32,424 nucleotides of DNA from JBBSEZ01 sp038239195 (lineage in GTDB: Bacteria > Planctomycetota > Planctomycetia > Gemmatales > Gemmataceae), in NCBI GenBank assembly GCA_038239195.1, contig JBBSEZ010000052.1:1-32424 (forward strand), read 5' to 3'. Each line of letters starts with the position of its first letter. Positions within the stretch are counted from its first letter, which is position 1. A model generated the notes under the pieces. That model ran no database searches and had not been told where the DNA came from. It worked only from the letters and a program-made list of their open reading frames with translations. A program made the position numbers and the translations under genes. This document shows positions 16,221 to 25,073 of the stretch, one piece after another.

Positions 16221-17171
16221 TCAGGCCCCGTTGGCCTGGCCGTTGGCGGGAAGGAGGGCGCGCAGCTCATCGAGACTGCCTACTCCTTCGATGGCGTTGA
16301 ACACGCGCTCGAGCACGGGCAGTTCCTTGCCCTGCAACTCCGGCAGGAAGCTGGCGCTCGTCGGCCCGAACCTCACTTTTAAGACCAAGGCAATGGCTTC
16401 CAGAAGGGTTTCGCAGCGTCCCTCCTCGCGCCCCTTCTTGAGGAAGTACTTCTCCCCATAGGAAACGAATGGCATGCGTCCCTCCTGTTTATCTTGCATG
16501 ACCTGCGACCAGACGGCTTTTGCATGCTCTTCGGGCAGCGGCATCAGCCAGTCGAACCAACGATACCAGCGCGCCTGCTCCCCCTCATCCAGTTTGCGCG
16601 TCGCGAGCAAGCGCAGCAAGCGGAGTTTCGCCGCGGCGCACTCCTCGGGCTTCTTGCGCGTGGCCTGGCCGAGCAGGTGCGCCAGCACGAAGAGGGCGAC
16701 TGGGTTGGCGTGCCGCTCCAGTTCCTCCTGGCGATTCGCCCAGTCCAGCACCTTGACCGAGGGGAACGCCAACCGCTTGACCGTGCCCCAGACCTCCTCG
16801 CGGTAGGAGCGCGGCCGCCAGTTCGGGTTGGCGTCGATTCGCAGGGCCAGGCTGGCGGCGGGCTGGCCGTAGTGGTCGCTGGCCCGCGTGTTGTACGCCC
16901 ACGTGCGCCGGCGGAAGGCCCGGTCCTTGCGGCCCTGGACCTCGACGCGCAAATACCGCCGGTCGCCATTCTTCAGCGTCAACTTGGCCAGGTGATCGAC
17001 CACGCGCCGCCCCGTCTGTCCCTCCGGGGCGAGCTTGCGAAGCTCCTGTTCGAGCGATTCGTGGTCGTGTTCCCAGTCCGTCTGGGCGTGGGCGACCGGC
17101 GCGAAGAAGGCCAGCGCGTCGGGCAGGCGCTGTTCCAACAGCTCCTTCCAGGGGCTATCCAGATCGTGCAT
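16221..17171 (-). CDS. Rpn/YhgA-like PD-(D/E)XK protein
   Basis: The 316-aa product resembles the Rpn (YhgA-like) recombination-promoting nuclease and putative transposase group. Members have an N-terminal PD-(D/E)XK nuclease domain. Visible features are SPWKELLEQRLPDALAFFAP at the start, GRRVVDHLAKL with Asp59, and LRVEVQGRKD giving the E-x-Q catalytic pair (Glu77, Gln79). Next come RRTWAYNTRASDHYG, and a C-terminal helical part with KGREEGRCETLLEAIALVLKVRFG, the tail repeat seen in planctomycete and cyanobacterial members. The start is ATG 17171 because GGGAGGAGG lies seven bases upstream; ATG 17192 and TTG 17204 are in frame but lack this. It is divergent from the 17361 operon. Confidence 0.82.
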   Translation of the reverse strand: MHDLDSPWKELLEQRLPDALAFFAPVAHAQTDWEHDHESLEQELRKLAPEGQTGRRVVDHLAKLTLKNGDRRYLRVEVQGRKDRAFRRRTWAYNTRASDHYGQPAASLALRIDANPNWRPRSYREEVWGTVKRLAFPSVKVLDWANRQEELERHANPVALFVLAHLLGQATRKKPEECAAAKLRLLRLLATRKLDEGEQARWYRWFDWLMPLPEEHAKAVWSQVMQDKQEGRMPFVSYGEKYFLKKGREEGRCETLLEAIALVLKVRFGPTSASFLPELQGKELPVLERVFNAIEGVGSLDELRALLPANGQANGA

Positions 17172-17252
17172 GAGGCCCTCCTCCCGGACCATTTTGCCGA
17201 GCAAGGGCCCCGCTCACAAGGCCCCCGGCCTGGAAATCGTCGATCTACTTGC

Positions 17253-17282
17253 CTGGCACCAGCAGCGCGGTGCGGTTACAAT
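17253..17282 (+). promoter_or_regulatory. Candidate promoter of the 17361-26570 operon
   Basis: CTGGCA (17253-17258) and TACAAT (17277-17282) are spaced by 18 bp. The -10 box is good and the -35 weak. The leader would be about 70 nt and includes the 17-bp repeat at 17308-17324. Confidence 0.4.
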
Positions 17283-17307
17283 CCTTTACATGGAAACAAC
17301 TTCGTGC

Positions 17308-17324
17308 CGGCGGGACAGGCCCCG
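17308..17324. repeat. 17-bp motif, second copy of 11015-11031
   Basis: CGGCGGGACAGGCCCCG is identical to 11015-11031. Here it lies within GTGC...GCAC, which extends its partial dyad symmetry, inside the leader of the six-gene operon. Confidence 0.45.
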
Positions 17325-17360
17325 TTCGCACCGAGTTCACCCTCCCGACGCAGGTGAGCG

Positions 17361-17789
17361 ATGATTACCATCCGCGGCAAGGCGCTGGGCAAGAAGAAGC
17401 CCCTGTTCGCCGACTGGTCCATTCCCTTTCCCCCCGACCTCGGGAGCGATGGCGGCGAAGTCACCTTGCGCGACCTCATCGCGCGCGTCGTCCGCGCCGA
17501 GGTCGATGCCTTCAAGACGGGCCAGCAAGAGCAACGGTTGGTGCGTGCCCTCACCGCTTCCGACGTCGAAAAGGGCGTCGTCCAAGGCAAGATCGACTCG
17601 GGCGGGCGCAACTCCCGGCAGAAGGTCGATAGCGACGAGGCCATCGGGACGGCCCTGCAAGCCTTTGAAGATGGGCTCTATCTCGTCGTCGTCGATGGGG
17701 AGGAGCAGCGCGAGCTGGGTCGGCAGGTGTTCCTCAAAGCAGACAGCGAGGTCGCCTTCGTTCGGCTGGCCATGCTGGCGGGAGGTTGA
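17361..17789 (+). CDS. Hypothetical protein, first gene of the DUF4132 operon (142 aa)
   Basis: I do not recognise this family. The start is ATG 17361 (MITIRGKALGKKKPLFADW). The product has no signal peptide or membrane segment. The N-terminus is basic, then comes FPPDLGSDGGEVTLRDLIARVV with an amphipathic helix. A middle region rich in Lys, Asp and Gln (EKGVVQGKIDSGGR) follows, and a C-terminal helix-strand part (TALQAFEDGLYLVVVDGEEQ) ends the protein. It ends three bases before the 1634-aa gene, so the two are surely co-translated. A small, single-domain partner or adaptor for the large protein is the natural guess, but nothing in the sequence shows an activity. Confidence 0.8.
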   Translation: MITIRGKALGKKKPLFADWSIPFPPDLGSDGGEVTLRDLIARVVRAEVDAFKTGQQEQRLVRALTASDVEKGVVQGKIDSGGRNSRQKVDSDEAIGTALQAFEDGLYLVVVDGEEQRELGRQVFLKADSEVAFVRLAMLAGG

Positions 17790-17792
17790 TCG

Positions 17793-20700
17793 ATGCTGCG
17801 CCGCGAAGACGCCGAGAAACGACTCAAGGCGTTTCAGATCAAGAATTGGCACGCGAAGGCCCTCACCGCCCTCGGCGCACTCTCCGCCAAGCAAGCCGAG
17901 CCAGGCCGTGCCCTCCTCGGCCGCGACGCCGGCGGCAAGCCCTTCAAGGATTGGTCGAAACGCCGCGATGCCTTCGCCAGCGCCATCGAGCGCCTCGAGA
18001 AGATGTCCGCCCGCGATCGGCAGAAGGTCTTCGCAGCGCTATTCCCCAAACTGGGGGCCACTTTGGAGGCCGCCTGGCAACTGTGCGCCCGCTTGCCCTA
18101 CGAGACCGGCCACGACCGCAAGGCCTTCCGCGCCCCGTCCGACGCCACGGCCGTTCGCGAGGGGCGCCGCAACTGGCTCGAAAACCTCCTCGACGAACTG
18201 GAGAACTACGACCCGGACGTCCTCTGGTGCGCCACCTGGGCGGCCTACCTCGGCGGTTACGGCGGCGCTGACGCGCTCGGCATCCTGCTCGCCGCTACCA
18301 TCGACACGGGCGGCGACGAAGGCGAGGCCGTCTTCGAGGTCTTGCGCGAGTCGGCGACCAACGCGCATGAGATCGGCAGCATGGGCCGGCACGTCACCCG
18401 CGCCCTGATGGTGGCGTCGCGGCCGGACGGCTGGGAGTTTGTCGAGAAGCTGCTGCTGGCCGCCCAGCGCCAGGAGGGGCTGCGCCAGACCATCCTCGAA
18501 AGCATCGACGAGGCCCACCCCGAGGCGTTCCGGCGCATGGTGCGCCTCCTTCTCGACCGCGACCTCGTGCGCTTCAGCGCTACCGTGAGGGCCGTGGACG
18601 TCTGGTTCGGCCTGGCCTGGGGATCCGTCAGCGCCGGTGTCGTCAAGAAGGCGCTCGAGCAGGCGCTGCGCTTTTTGGAAGAGCCGCAGGCCCGCGCCGA
18701 CGCCCTCGCCCGCGCGACGGGCGAAACGCTCTACCTGGCCCTTTGGGCCACCGCCTTCGAGGACGCCCCCGCCGCCGTCAAGCCCGCGGCGCCGCTGCTC
18801 GCCGATCCCAACGTCGAGCGCCGCTTCATCGCCGTCCACTTCCTCGACCACCTCGGGCTCGCCGCCGCGCGTAAGGAAGTTGCCCGCTGTCTCGAAGACG
18901 ACGACCTGCGCATCGCCCTTCGCGCCCTGGAAAGTCTCGAGGATCGCGACGAGAAGGGCGAGTTGTTCGACAGCCTTGTGAAGTTGTTCGAGCGCATGCC
19001 GGAGAAGCCTGCCGACTTGCCCGCCCTGGTTTGGCCCTGGGCCACGACTCGCGCCCAGCGCCAGGACGTGGCCGACAAGCTCCTCCAGCACCTGGGCAAG
19101 CGGCCGCCCACCGTCCTCCTCCCTTATCTATCCGCCATGTCGTCGTATGCGCGCGGCCGGGTGGTGATGGAGCTCGCCGAGCAGAAGAAGTGGGACGCGG
19201 CCACGCGCGACACCTTCTTCGCGCTCCTGGGGGACAGGGATGGCTGGGTGCGGGAGCGCGCCCTCGAGGCCGTCAAGAAGTGCGAGGTAACCGATGCCGA
19301 CGCCCAGCGCATCGAAGAACTGCTGACGCGCAAGAACAGCCAGACGCGCCAGGCCGTGCTCGCCCTGCTGAAAAAGCAGAAGGGCCCGCAAGCCCTCGCC
19401 AGCGTCGATCGGCTGCTCGCCTCGTCCAAGGCGCCACAGCGGTTGAGTGGGCTGGAGTTGGCCCGCTTGCTGGTCGAATCGAAGCGCTCCGCGGCAGAGT
19501 GTCGGGAGCGGGCCGTAGCGTACCAAGAACAGCGCAAGAACGTCGCAGAGGAGGAGCAAGTGCATCTCGACGCCATTCTCGATGCCCGGCGCGCGGTGCC
19601 GACGCTCGACGACGCCCTGGGCCTCTTGAATCCAGCCGAGCGGAGCAAGCCCGTGGCGCCCGTGGCCCGCAAGGTGGTGCTGCTCACGCCCGCCGCCGTG
19701 GCCTGCATCAAGGCGCTGGAACAACTCGTCGAGGACAACGCCGAAACGCCCGTCTCGCTGGGCGGCTACCGCGGGGAGGGTGAGGCGTTGCTCGGCAACG
19801 TGAGCGGCTACGACTTGCCCGATCCCGACGGGACCGTGCCGGCGGAGAAGGACGCGGAGAGGTTGCCGCTCCGCCGCCTTTGGGAAGAGTGGTACGCCAA
19901 CCGCCCGCCGAAACTGCGCGACAAGGACGGCCTCGAACTGCTGCGCGCCGCCGTCTGGTGCGACACGAGCCCCGACTCGTGGAAAGACTCGAACAAGCGC
20001 TTCGGCGCCAAATGGGGCCCGTATCTCAAGCTATTGGCCAACGGCCAGCCGCCGGTCCGAGTCGAGCACGACGACCTGATCCAGGCCGTGCTCCAATGGC
20101 TGCTGCGCCTCCACCCGCCGGAGAAGGCGCCCGACTTCCTCCTCGACGTGCTGGAGACGTCGTTCGCGATGGTGCCCGAGGACGTGCGCAAGCGCGTGGT
20201 GGACCTTCAAGACTGGAGCAAGCGCGACCGGGACTGGCGCATCGATTCGCCCATCGAAAAGTGGCAGGGCGAGGTGGAGGAGTATCGCGACCTGGTCCCG
20301 GGCGCCTGGACGCAGGCGCACAGCGCCCGCACGTGGGAACTGCTGCACTGGCGCGACGAGCCGGTGCCGGGCGTGGCGCGCCAGCGCCCCAACCTGCCGG
20401 ACCTGCTCGCCGCCCTCGAAGCGGGACGCGTGAAAGAGGCGGACCTTTACGACCACCTTCTGGGGCCCGGCGAGGACCAAGACGACCTGGGCATCCTGAC
20501 GGAACCTGTCCCCGACGAAGCACTCGACAGGTTCCCGCTGTTGAAAGGCGTCGTCGAGCGCTGCCGCGAGCGCATCCTGGAGGTCGAGCTGACGCGCGGC
20601 GAGACGCCGACGGCTGCATCCGGGCCTGCCTCGAAACTGAGTTCGGTGTGGGGCACCGACCTGCTGGTGCGGCTGCTGGGCGGGTTGGGCAAGAAACCGT

Positions 20701-22697
20701 TCTCGCGCCGCACCGAAGGCACCGGGCGCACCGAGGTCTTCACGCACCTGGTCCGCTGCTGCTACCCACTTCCCGGGGACACCGCCGAGGCGTTTGCCGA
20801 GAAGATGAAGAAGGTCGGGGCGAAGCGCGAGCGCCTGCTGGAGCTGGCCTTCCTGGCCCCGCAGTGGTTGCCGTTTGTCGAACACGCGGTCGGCTGGGCG
20901 GGGCTGAGCGAGGGCACGTGGTGGTTCCTCGCCCACACCCCCGGCGGTCACAAGGGCGTGCCCCGCTACGGCCCTCAGCCCAAACCGGAAGGCGCACGCT
21001 CTCTCGATCCGTGGGAACGGACGATCCACGAGCGCACGCCCCTTACGGAGGACGAGCGCAACGAGGGGGCGACCGACCCGGCCTGGTTCCGCAAAGCGTT
21101 CGCGCCCCTGGAGGGGAAGCGCTGGGCAGCCCTGGCCGAGGCGAGCAAGTACGGTTGCGGCGACCTGGCCCACAAGAAGGCGGTGCTGCTGGGCGACGTG
21201 CTCCAGGGCAGGGCCAGCAAGCGCGACCTGATCGCGGGGGCGCGCCAGCGCATGCTCAAGGAGAACGTCCGGCTGCTGGGCCTGCTGCCGCTGGCGGAGG
21301 GGAAAGAACGGGACGCCGATTTGTTGGCGCGCTACACCGTGTTGATGGAGTACCGCCGCTATGCCCGCTCGCTCGGCCCGATGTCGCGCGAGGAGGCCGT
21401 GCGCGCCTTCGAGGTGGGCGTGCAGAACCTGGCGCGGACGGCAGGCTATCCCGACCCGATCCGGCTGGAGTGGGCGATGGAGGCCCGCTCGATCGCCGAC
21501 CTCGCGGCAGGCCCGGTCTCGGTCACGCATCAGGGGGTGACGGTGACGCTGACGCTCAACGACAGCGCTGGCGCCGACGTCACGGTCAAGAAGGGCGACA
21601 AGGTGCTGAAGGCGATCCCGGCGGAGGTGCGCAAGCACCCCAAGGTCGCCGCCATGACCGAGCGGCGCGCGGAGTTGAAGCGGCAAGCCTCGCGCATGCG
21701 GCAGTCGCTCGAGACGGCGATGTGGCGGGGCGACAAGTTCAGCGGGGCGGAACTGGCGCAGCTCTTCGCCCACCCGTTGCTGGCCTCGCTCCTGGAGCGG
21801 CTCGTCCTGCTCGGCGAGGGGATCCGCGGCTACGCCGTTGCGGGCGGGCGCGGGCTGGCCGATTACAACGGCCGGGTGGAGCCGGTCAAGCCTGGCGAGC
21901 AGTTGCGGATCGCGCATCCGCACGACCTCCTCCGCGCGAGCGACTGGCACAAATGGCAGAGCGAGTGTTTCCAGAAGGAGCGCGTCCAGCCGTTCAAGCA
22001 GGTGTTCCGCGAGCTCTACGTCGCGGTGGACCAGGAGAAGAAGGGCGGCACGACGTCGGAGCGCTACGCCGGGCAGCAGGTCAACCCGAACCAGGCGATG
22101 GCGCTGTTCGGCAGCCGCGGCTGGGCCACGCGCGAGGGCGTCGAGCGCTCCTTTCACGAAGCCGGCCTCACCGCGAGCGTGACGTTTCGGAACCACGGCG
22201 GGACGCCGGCGGAGATGGAAGGGCTGACGGTCCACGGCGTCGAGTTCCGGCGCAGGGGCGAGTGGAAGCCGATGCCGCTGGCGGATGTGCCCCCGCGCAT
22301 CTTCAGCGAGGTGATGCGCGACGTGGACCTGGTGGTGAGCGTGGCGCACCTGGGCGGGGTCGATCCCGAGGCCAGCGCCTCGACGGTCGAGATGCGCGCG
22401 GCGCTGGTGCGCGAGACGTGTGCGCTGTTGCAGATCTCAAATTTTGCCATCAAGAGCTCGCACGCGGTGATTGCGGGGAAGCTCGGGAAGTATACGGTCC
22501 ACCTGGGGAGCGGGGTGGTGCATCGCCAGCCGGGCGGGCACGTGTGCATCGTGCCGGTCCACGCCCAGCACCGCGGCCGGCTGTTCTTGCCGTTCGCCGA
22601 CGACGACCCGCGCACGGCGGAGTTGCTGTCCAAGGTGATCTTGCTGGCGCGCGATCACGAGATTCAGGACCCGACGATCCTGGACCAGTTGCGCTGA
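17793..22697 (+). CDS. DUF4132-type giant protein with HEAT-like repeats (MolR/YehI-like)
   Basis: The 1634-aa product is cytoplasmic and mostly helical. Residues 1-320 form a helical N-terminal region with WLENLLDELENYDPDVLWCA, resembling what I recall as DUF5724. HEAT-like repeats occupy roughly 330-560 (LLADPNVERRFIAVHFLDHL; LLGDRDGWVRERALEAVKK). From about 1280 a DUF4132-type segment appears (RRAELKRQASRMRQSLETAM, FAHPLLASLLERLVLLGEG, QLRIAHPHDLL, RVQPFKQVFREL near 1396). The last 120 residues hold a conserved tail with QISNFAIKSSHAVIAGKLGK and YTVHLGSGVVH near 1551-1576. E. coli YehI/MolR shares the DUF4132 part but has its own WGR domain; here WGR domains are on a separate protein two genes downstream. 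The family's biochemical activity is unknown. Domain names are from memory; the overall family call is moderately firm. Confidence 0.82.
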   Translation: MLRREDAEKRLKAFQIKNWHAKALTALGALSAKQAEPGRALLGRDAGGKPFKDWSKRRDAFASAIERLEKMSARDRQKVFAALFPKLGATLEAAWQLCARLPYETGHDRKAFRAPSDATAVREGRRNWLENLLDELENYDPDVLWCATWAAYLGGYGGADALGILLAATIDTGGDEGEAVFEVLRESATNAHEIGSMGRHVTRALMVASRPDGWEFVEKLLLAAQRQEGLRQTILESIDEAHPEAFRRMVRLLLDRDLVRFSATVRAVDVWFGLAWGSVSAGVVKKALEQALRFLEEPQARADALARATGETLYLALWATAFEDAPAAVKPAAPLLADPNVERRFIAVHFLDHLGLAAARKEVARCLEDDDLRIALRALESLEDRDEKGELFDSLVKLFERMPEKPADLPALVWPWATTRAQRQDVADKLLQHLGKRPPTVLLPYLSAMSSYARGRVVMELAEQKKWDAATRDTFFALLGDRDGWVRERALEAVKKCEVTDADAQRIEELLTRKNSQTRQAVLALLKKQKGPQALASVDRLLASSKAPQRLSGLELARLLVESKRSAAECRERAVAYQEQRKNVAEEEQVHLDAILDARRAVPTLDDALGLLNPAERSKPVAPVARKVVLLTPAAVACIKALEQLVEDNAETPVSLGGYRGEGEALLGNVSGYDLPDPDGTVPAEKDAERLPLRRLWEEWYANRPPKLRDKDGLELLRAAVWCDTSPDSWKDSNKRFGAKWGPYLKLLANGQPPVRVEHDDLIQAVLQWLLRLHPPEKAPDFLLDVLETSFAMVPEDVRKRVVDLQDWSKRDRDWRIDSPIEKWQGEVEEYRDLVPGAWTQAHSARTWELLHWRDEPVPGVARQRPNLPDLLAALEAGRVKEADLYDHLLGPGEDQDDLGILTEPVPDEALDRFPLLKGVVERCRERILEVELTRGETPTAASGPASKLSSVWGTDLLVRLLGGLGKKPFSRRTEGTGRTEVFTHLVRCCYPLPGDTAEAFAEKMKKVGAKRERLLELAFLAPQWLPFVEHAVGWAGLSEGTWWFLAHTPGGHKGVPRYGPQPKPEGARSLDPWERTIHERTPLTEDERNEGATDPAWFRKAFAPLEGKRWAALAEASKYGCGDLAHKKAVLLGDVLQGRASKRDLIAGARQRMLKENVRLLGLLPLAEGKERDADLLARYTVLMEYRRYARSLGPMSREEAVRAFEVGVQNLARTAGYPDPIRLEWAMEARSIADLAAGPVSVTHQGVTVTLTLNDSAGADVTVKKGDKVLKAIPAEVRKHPKVAAMTERRAELKRQASRMRQSLETAMWRGDKFSGAELAQLFAHPLLASLLERLVLLGEGIRGYAVAGGRGLADYNGRVEPVKPGEQLRIAHPHDLLRASDWHKWQSECFQKERVQPFKQVFRELYVAVDQEKKGGTTSERYAGQQVNPNQAMALFGSRGWATREGVERSFHEAGLTASVTFRNHGGTPAEMEGLTVHGVEFRRRGEWKPMPLADVPPRIFSEVMRDVDLVVSVAHLGGVDPEASASTVEMRAALVRETCALLQISNFAIKSSHAVIAGKLGKYTVHLGSGVVHRQPGGHVCIVPVHAQHRGRLFLPFADDDPRTAELLSKVILLARDHEIQDPTILDQLR

Positions 22698-22745
22698 CCC
22701 GGTTCGCAAGGCCGTGGCCGGACGAACGCGAAGAAAGGGAGTGAC

Positions 22746-23354
22746 ATGAGCACGACAGCGATCAAGGTGGGGCCGCAGGACCACGGCCGGCGCATGAGCC
22801 TGGCGGAGTTCGAGCACGCGGAGGTGGAGGCGGGACGCCTCTACGAGTTGGGACGAGGAGTCGTTGTCGTGTCCGACGTGCCAAACCCGCCCCATCTGGC
22901 CCAGGTGTCTGCGATCCGCGATCAGTTGTTCGGGTACAAGTTGGGCCGCGCGACGAAGATCTACACGATCGCGAGCGGCGGAGAGTGCAAGCTCCTGGTC
23001 AGCGCCCAGGAGTCCGAACGCCACCCCGACCTGGCCGTGTACATGACGCCGCCGACCGGCAGCGACTCCGAGACCTGGCACACCTGGGTGCCCGAGATTG
23101 TCGCCGAGGTCGTCTCCGCCGGTTCCGAGGAGCGCGACTACCAGGAAAAGCGCGAGGAGTACCTGGCCTTCGGCGTGAAGGAATACTGGATCTTCGACGC
23201 CGAGCGCCAGGAGATGCTCGTCCTGTGGCGGCGCAGCGGGCGCTGGGCGGAGCGCATCGTCCGCCCGCCCGAGGTGTATCGCACGCGCCTCCTGCCCGGC
23301 TTCGAGCTCTCCTGCGCCGCCGTCTTCGATGCAGCCCGCGACGTGGGCAACTGA
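22746..23354 (+). CDS. Uma2 family endonuclease-like protein (copy C, operon member)
   Basis: A third PD-(D/E)XK-fold Uma2 protein, 202 aa, lies inside the DUF4132 operon. It shares the N-terminal VGPQDHGRRMSLAEFE with copies A and B, then LYELGRGVVVVSDVP. HPDLAVYM (catalytic-type Asp), VPEIVAEVVSAGSEERDYQE (Glu), KREEYLAFGVKEYWIFD and TRLLPGFEL complete the core. It differs from A and B by an insertion-like segment in the middle (KLGRATKIYTIASGGECK). The start is ATG 22746 with AGGGAG upstream. It lies 48 bases after the DUF4132 gene and 25 before the ligase gene. Its position between them suggests it was recruited as a nuclease component, which is inference. Confidence 0.9.
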   Translation: MSTTAIKVGPQDHGRRMSLAEFEHAEVEAGRLYELGRGVVVVSDVPNPPHLAQVSAIRDQLFGYKLGRATKIYTIASGGECKLLVSAQESERHPDLAVYMTPPTGSDSETWHTWVPEIVAEVVSAGSEERDYQEKREEYLAFGVKEYWIFDAERQEMLVLWRRSGRWAERIVRPPEVYRTRLLPGFELSCAAVFDAARDVGN

Positions 23355-23379
23355 AATCGCCACGAGAGAGGAACGACCC

Positions 23380-25059
23380 ATGCCCGACCTGAACGACGGG
23401 GAGAAGGCCTACGTGAAGGGCTCCGGGGCCAAGCCCTGGGAGATCAAAAACGTCGGCGGCGTCTACTCGTGCAACTGCCCGGCCTGGCGCAACCAGTCCA
23501 GGCCGATCGAGCTGCGCACCTGCAAGCACATCATTTCCTACCGCGGCGAGGCAGAGGAGCAGGCCCGCCTCGGCGCCGCGATGGTGGCCCCAACGCGCAA
23601 GGCCTCGGGCGAGAAGAAGGAAGGCCCGCCGCTCCTGCTCGCGGAGGCATGGAGCCCGGAACTCGACGTGAGCGGGTGGTGGATGAGCGAGAAGCTCGAC
23701 GGCGTGCGCGCCTACTGGGACGGCAAGCAATTCTGCTCGCGCCAGGGCAACGCGATCCACGCCCCCGACTGGTTTCTCGACGGCATGCCGCCGGAACCAC
23801 TCGACGGCGAAATGTGGATGGGCCGCAAGCAGTTCCAGCGCACCTCCGGCTTCGTGCGCCGGCAGGACAAGCACGAATACTGGCGCGACGTCCGCTTCGT
23901 CGTGTTCGACGCGCCCGCGCTGGACCAACAGTTCGAGGCGCGGCTCCAGTTCCTCGGCGATCTGATGCGCAAGCACGCCCCGCCCTATGCCCGAGCACTG
24001 GAGCAGAAGCCCTGCAAGGGCCGCGACCACGTCTTCGCAGAGCTCGCCGAGGTGCAGCGCGTCGGGGGCGAGGGGCTGATGCTGCGCCAACCGGGCTCGC
24101 GCTACGCGGCCGGGCGATCTTCCACGCTGTTGAAGGTGAAGACGTTCCACGACGCCGAGGCGCGCGTGTTCGGCTACCAGGCGGGCAAGGGCCGGCACAA
24201 GGGGCGCATGGGGGCCCTCCGCTTGCAGCTGAGCGACGGGACCGAGTTCGAGGTCGGCACCGGCCTGTCCGACGCCGCGCGCGACAACCCGCCGGCGGTG
24301 GGGAGCATCATCACGTTCAAGTATCAGGAGTTGTCCGACGACCGGAAGCCGCGCTTCCCGGTCTTCGTACGCGAGCGCACCGACCTCGCCGCCCTGCCAA
24401 CCTTTGTCCCCCCGGCCGCCCCCGTGCTGGAGGGCGAAGAAGAGGCGGTCACGGTGGCCGTTTCGGCGCCTTCTCCCGCCATCGCAGCAGCGTCAACGAC
24501 TGAGCCGGCGCGGCGCCTGGAGTACGGCAAAGGCGCCGCGGCCAAGTTCTGGGAGGTGGCCCGCCAGGGCTGCACGGTGACAATCCGCTTTGGCGCCCTC
24601 GGCGGGGCCCGGCAGAGCAAGGTGGAGACGTTCGCCAGCGAGGCCGAGGCCCGTGCCGCGGTCGAGGAGATGATCGGCGAGAAGTTCGACGACGGGTTCA
24701 CGGAGTTGGTGGGCCCGACAGGAGCGGCGCCTCCCGCCCCGCCCCCAGACGAGGAGAAGCCGGGCAAGCCCAACCCGCCGGCCGCGAAGAAAAAGGCACC
24801 GGTTCCCGCGCCAGCCCCAGCCCCGATGGCGATCGCTGCCAGCGCGGGCGGGAAGCGCTATTTCGAGTTCGTGGAGGGCACGTCGAGCAAGTTCTGGGAG
24901 GTGTGGGTGGACGGCGCGACGATGTTCACGCGCTACGGGCGCATCGGCAGCGCCGGGTCGGTCACGAAGAAAGACTGCCCCGACGAGGCCGCGGCGCGCA
25001 AGGGAGCAGACAAGCTAATCGCGGAGAAGACGGGTAAGGGGTACAAAGAGAAGGCGTAG
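23380..25059 (+). CDS. SWIM zinc finger / ATP-dependent DNA ligase / double-WGR fusion protein
   Basis: The 559-aa product joins four modules. Residues 27-52 form a SWIM zinc finger, Cys31-x-Cys33-x14-Cys48-x-His50. Residues about 85-340 are a compact ATP-dependent DNA ligase (LigE-like nucleotidyltransferase plus OB fold). Its motif I is SEKLDGVR with nucleotidyl Lys105; LDGEMWMGRKQF, VRFVVFDA (motif III), GGEGLMLR (motif IV) and LLKVKTF (motif V) follow. A proline/alanine-rich linker then leads to two WGR domains: about 378-445 (KFWEVARQGCTVTIRFGALG) and 492-556 (KFWEVWVDGATMFTRYGRIG), split by a second Pro/Ala/Lys linker. WGR domains bind DNA ends in PARPs. All ligase motifs look intact. 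The start is ATG 23380 after AGAGAGG. A nick- or break-sealing role is inferred. Confidence 0.88.
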   Translation: MPDLNDGEKAYVKGSGAKPWEIKNVGGVYSCNCPAWRNQSRPIELRTCKHIISYRGEAEEQARLGAAMVAPTRKASGEKKEGPPLLLAEAWSPELDVSGWWMSEKLDGVRAYWDGKQFCSRQGNAIHAPDWFLDGMPPEPLDGEMWMGRKQFQRTSGFVRRQDKHEYWRDVRFVVFDAPALDQQFEARLQFLGDLMRKHAPPYARALEQKPCKGRDHVFAELAEVQRVGGEGLMLRQPGSRYAAGRSSTLLKVKTFHDAEARVFGYQAGKGRHKGRMGALRLQLSDGTEFEVGTGLSDAARDNPPAVGSIITFKYQELSDDRKPRFPVFVRERTDLAALPTFVPPAAPVLEGEEEAVTVAVSAPSPAIAAASTTEPARRLEYGKGAAAKFWEVARQGCTVTIRFGALGGARQSKVETFASEAEARAAVEEMIGEKFDDGFTELVGPTGAAPPAPPPDEEKPGKPNPPAAKKKAPVPAPAPAPMAIAASAGGKRYFEFVEGTSSKFWEVWVDGATMFTRYGRIGSAGSVTKKDCPDEAAARKGADKLIAEKTGKGYKEKA

Positions 25060-25073
25060 CCGGAGGGCCAACC

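Noticed and set aside
16221..17171. Rpn-like gene as an active transposon
   Set aside because: No inverted ends or target duplication were found around it; these genes usually occur as isolated single genes.
20031..22349. 772-codon minus-strand frame opposite the DUF4132 gene
   Set aside because: Shadow frame rich in His, Arg, Leu and Ala with no recognisable domain.
19880..22744. 954-codon plus-strand frame overlapping the DUF4132 gene
   Set aside because: Arg/Gly/Ala-rich out-of-frame translation with no motifs; the DUF4132 frame is continuous through the region.
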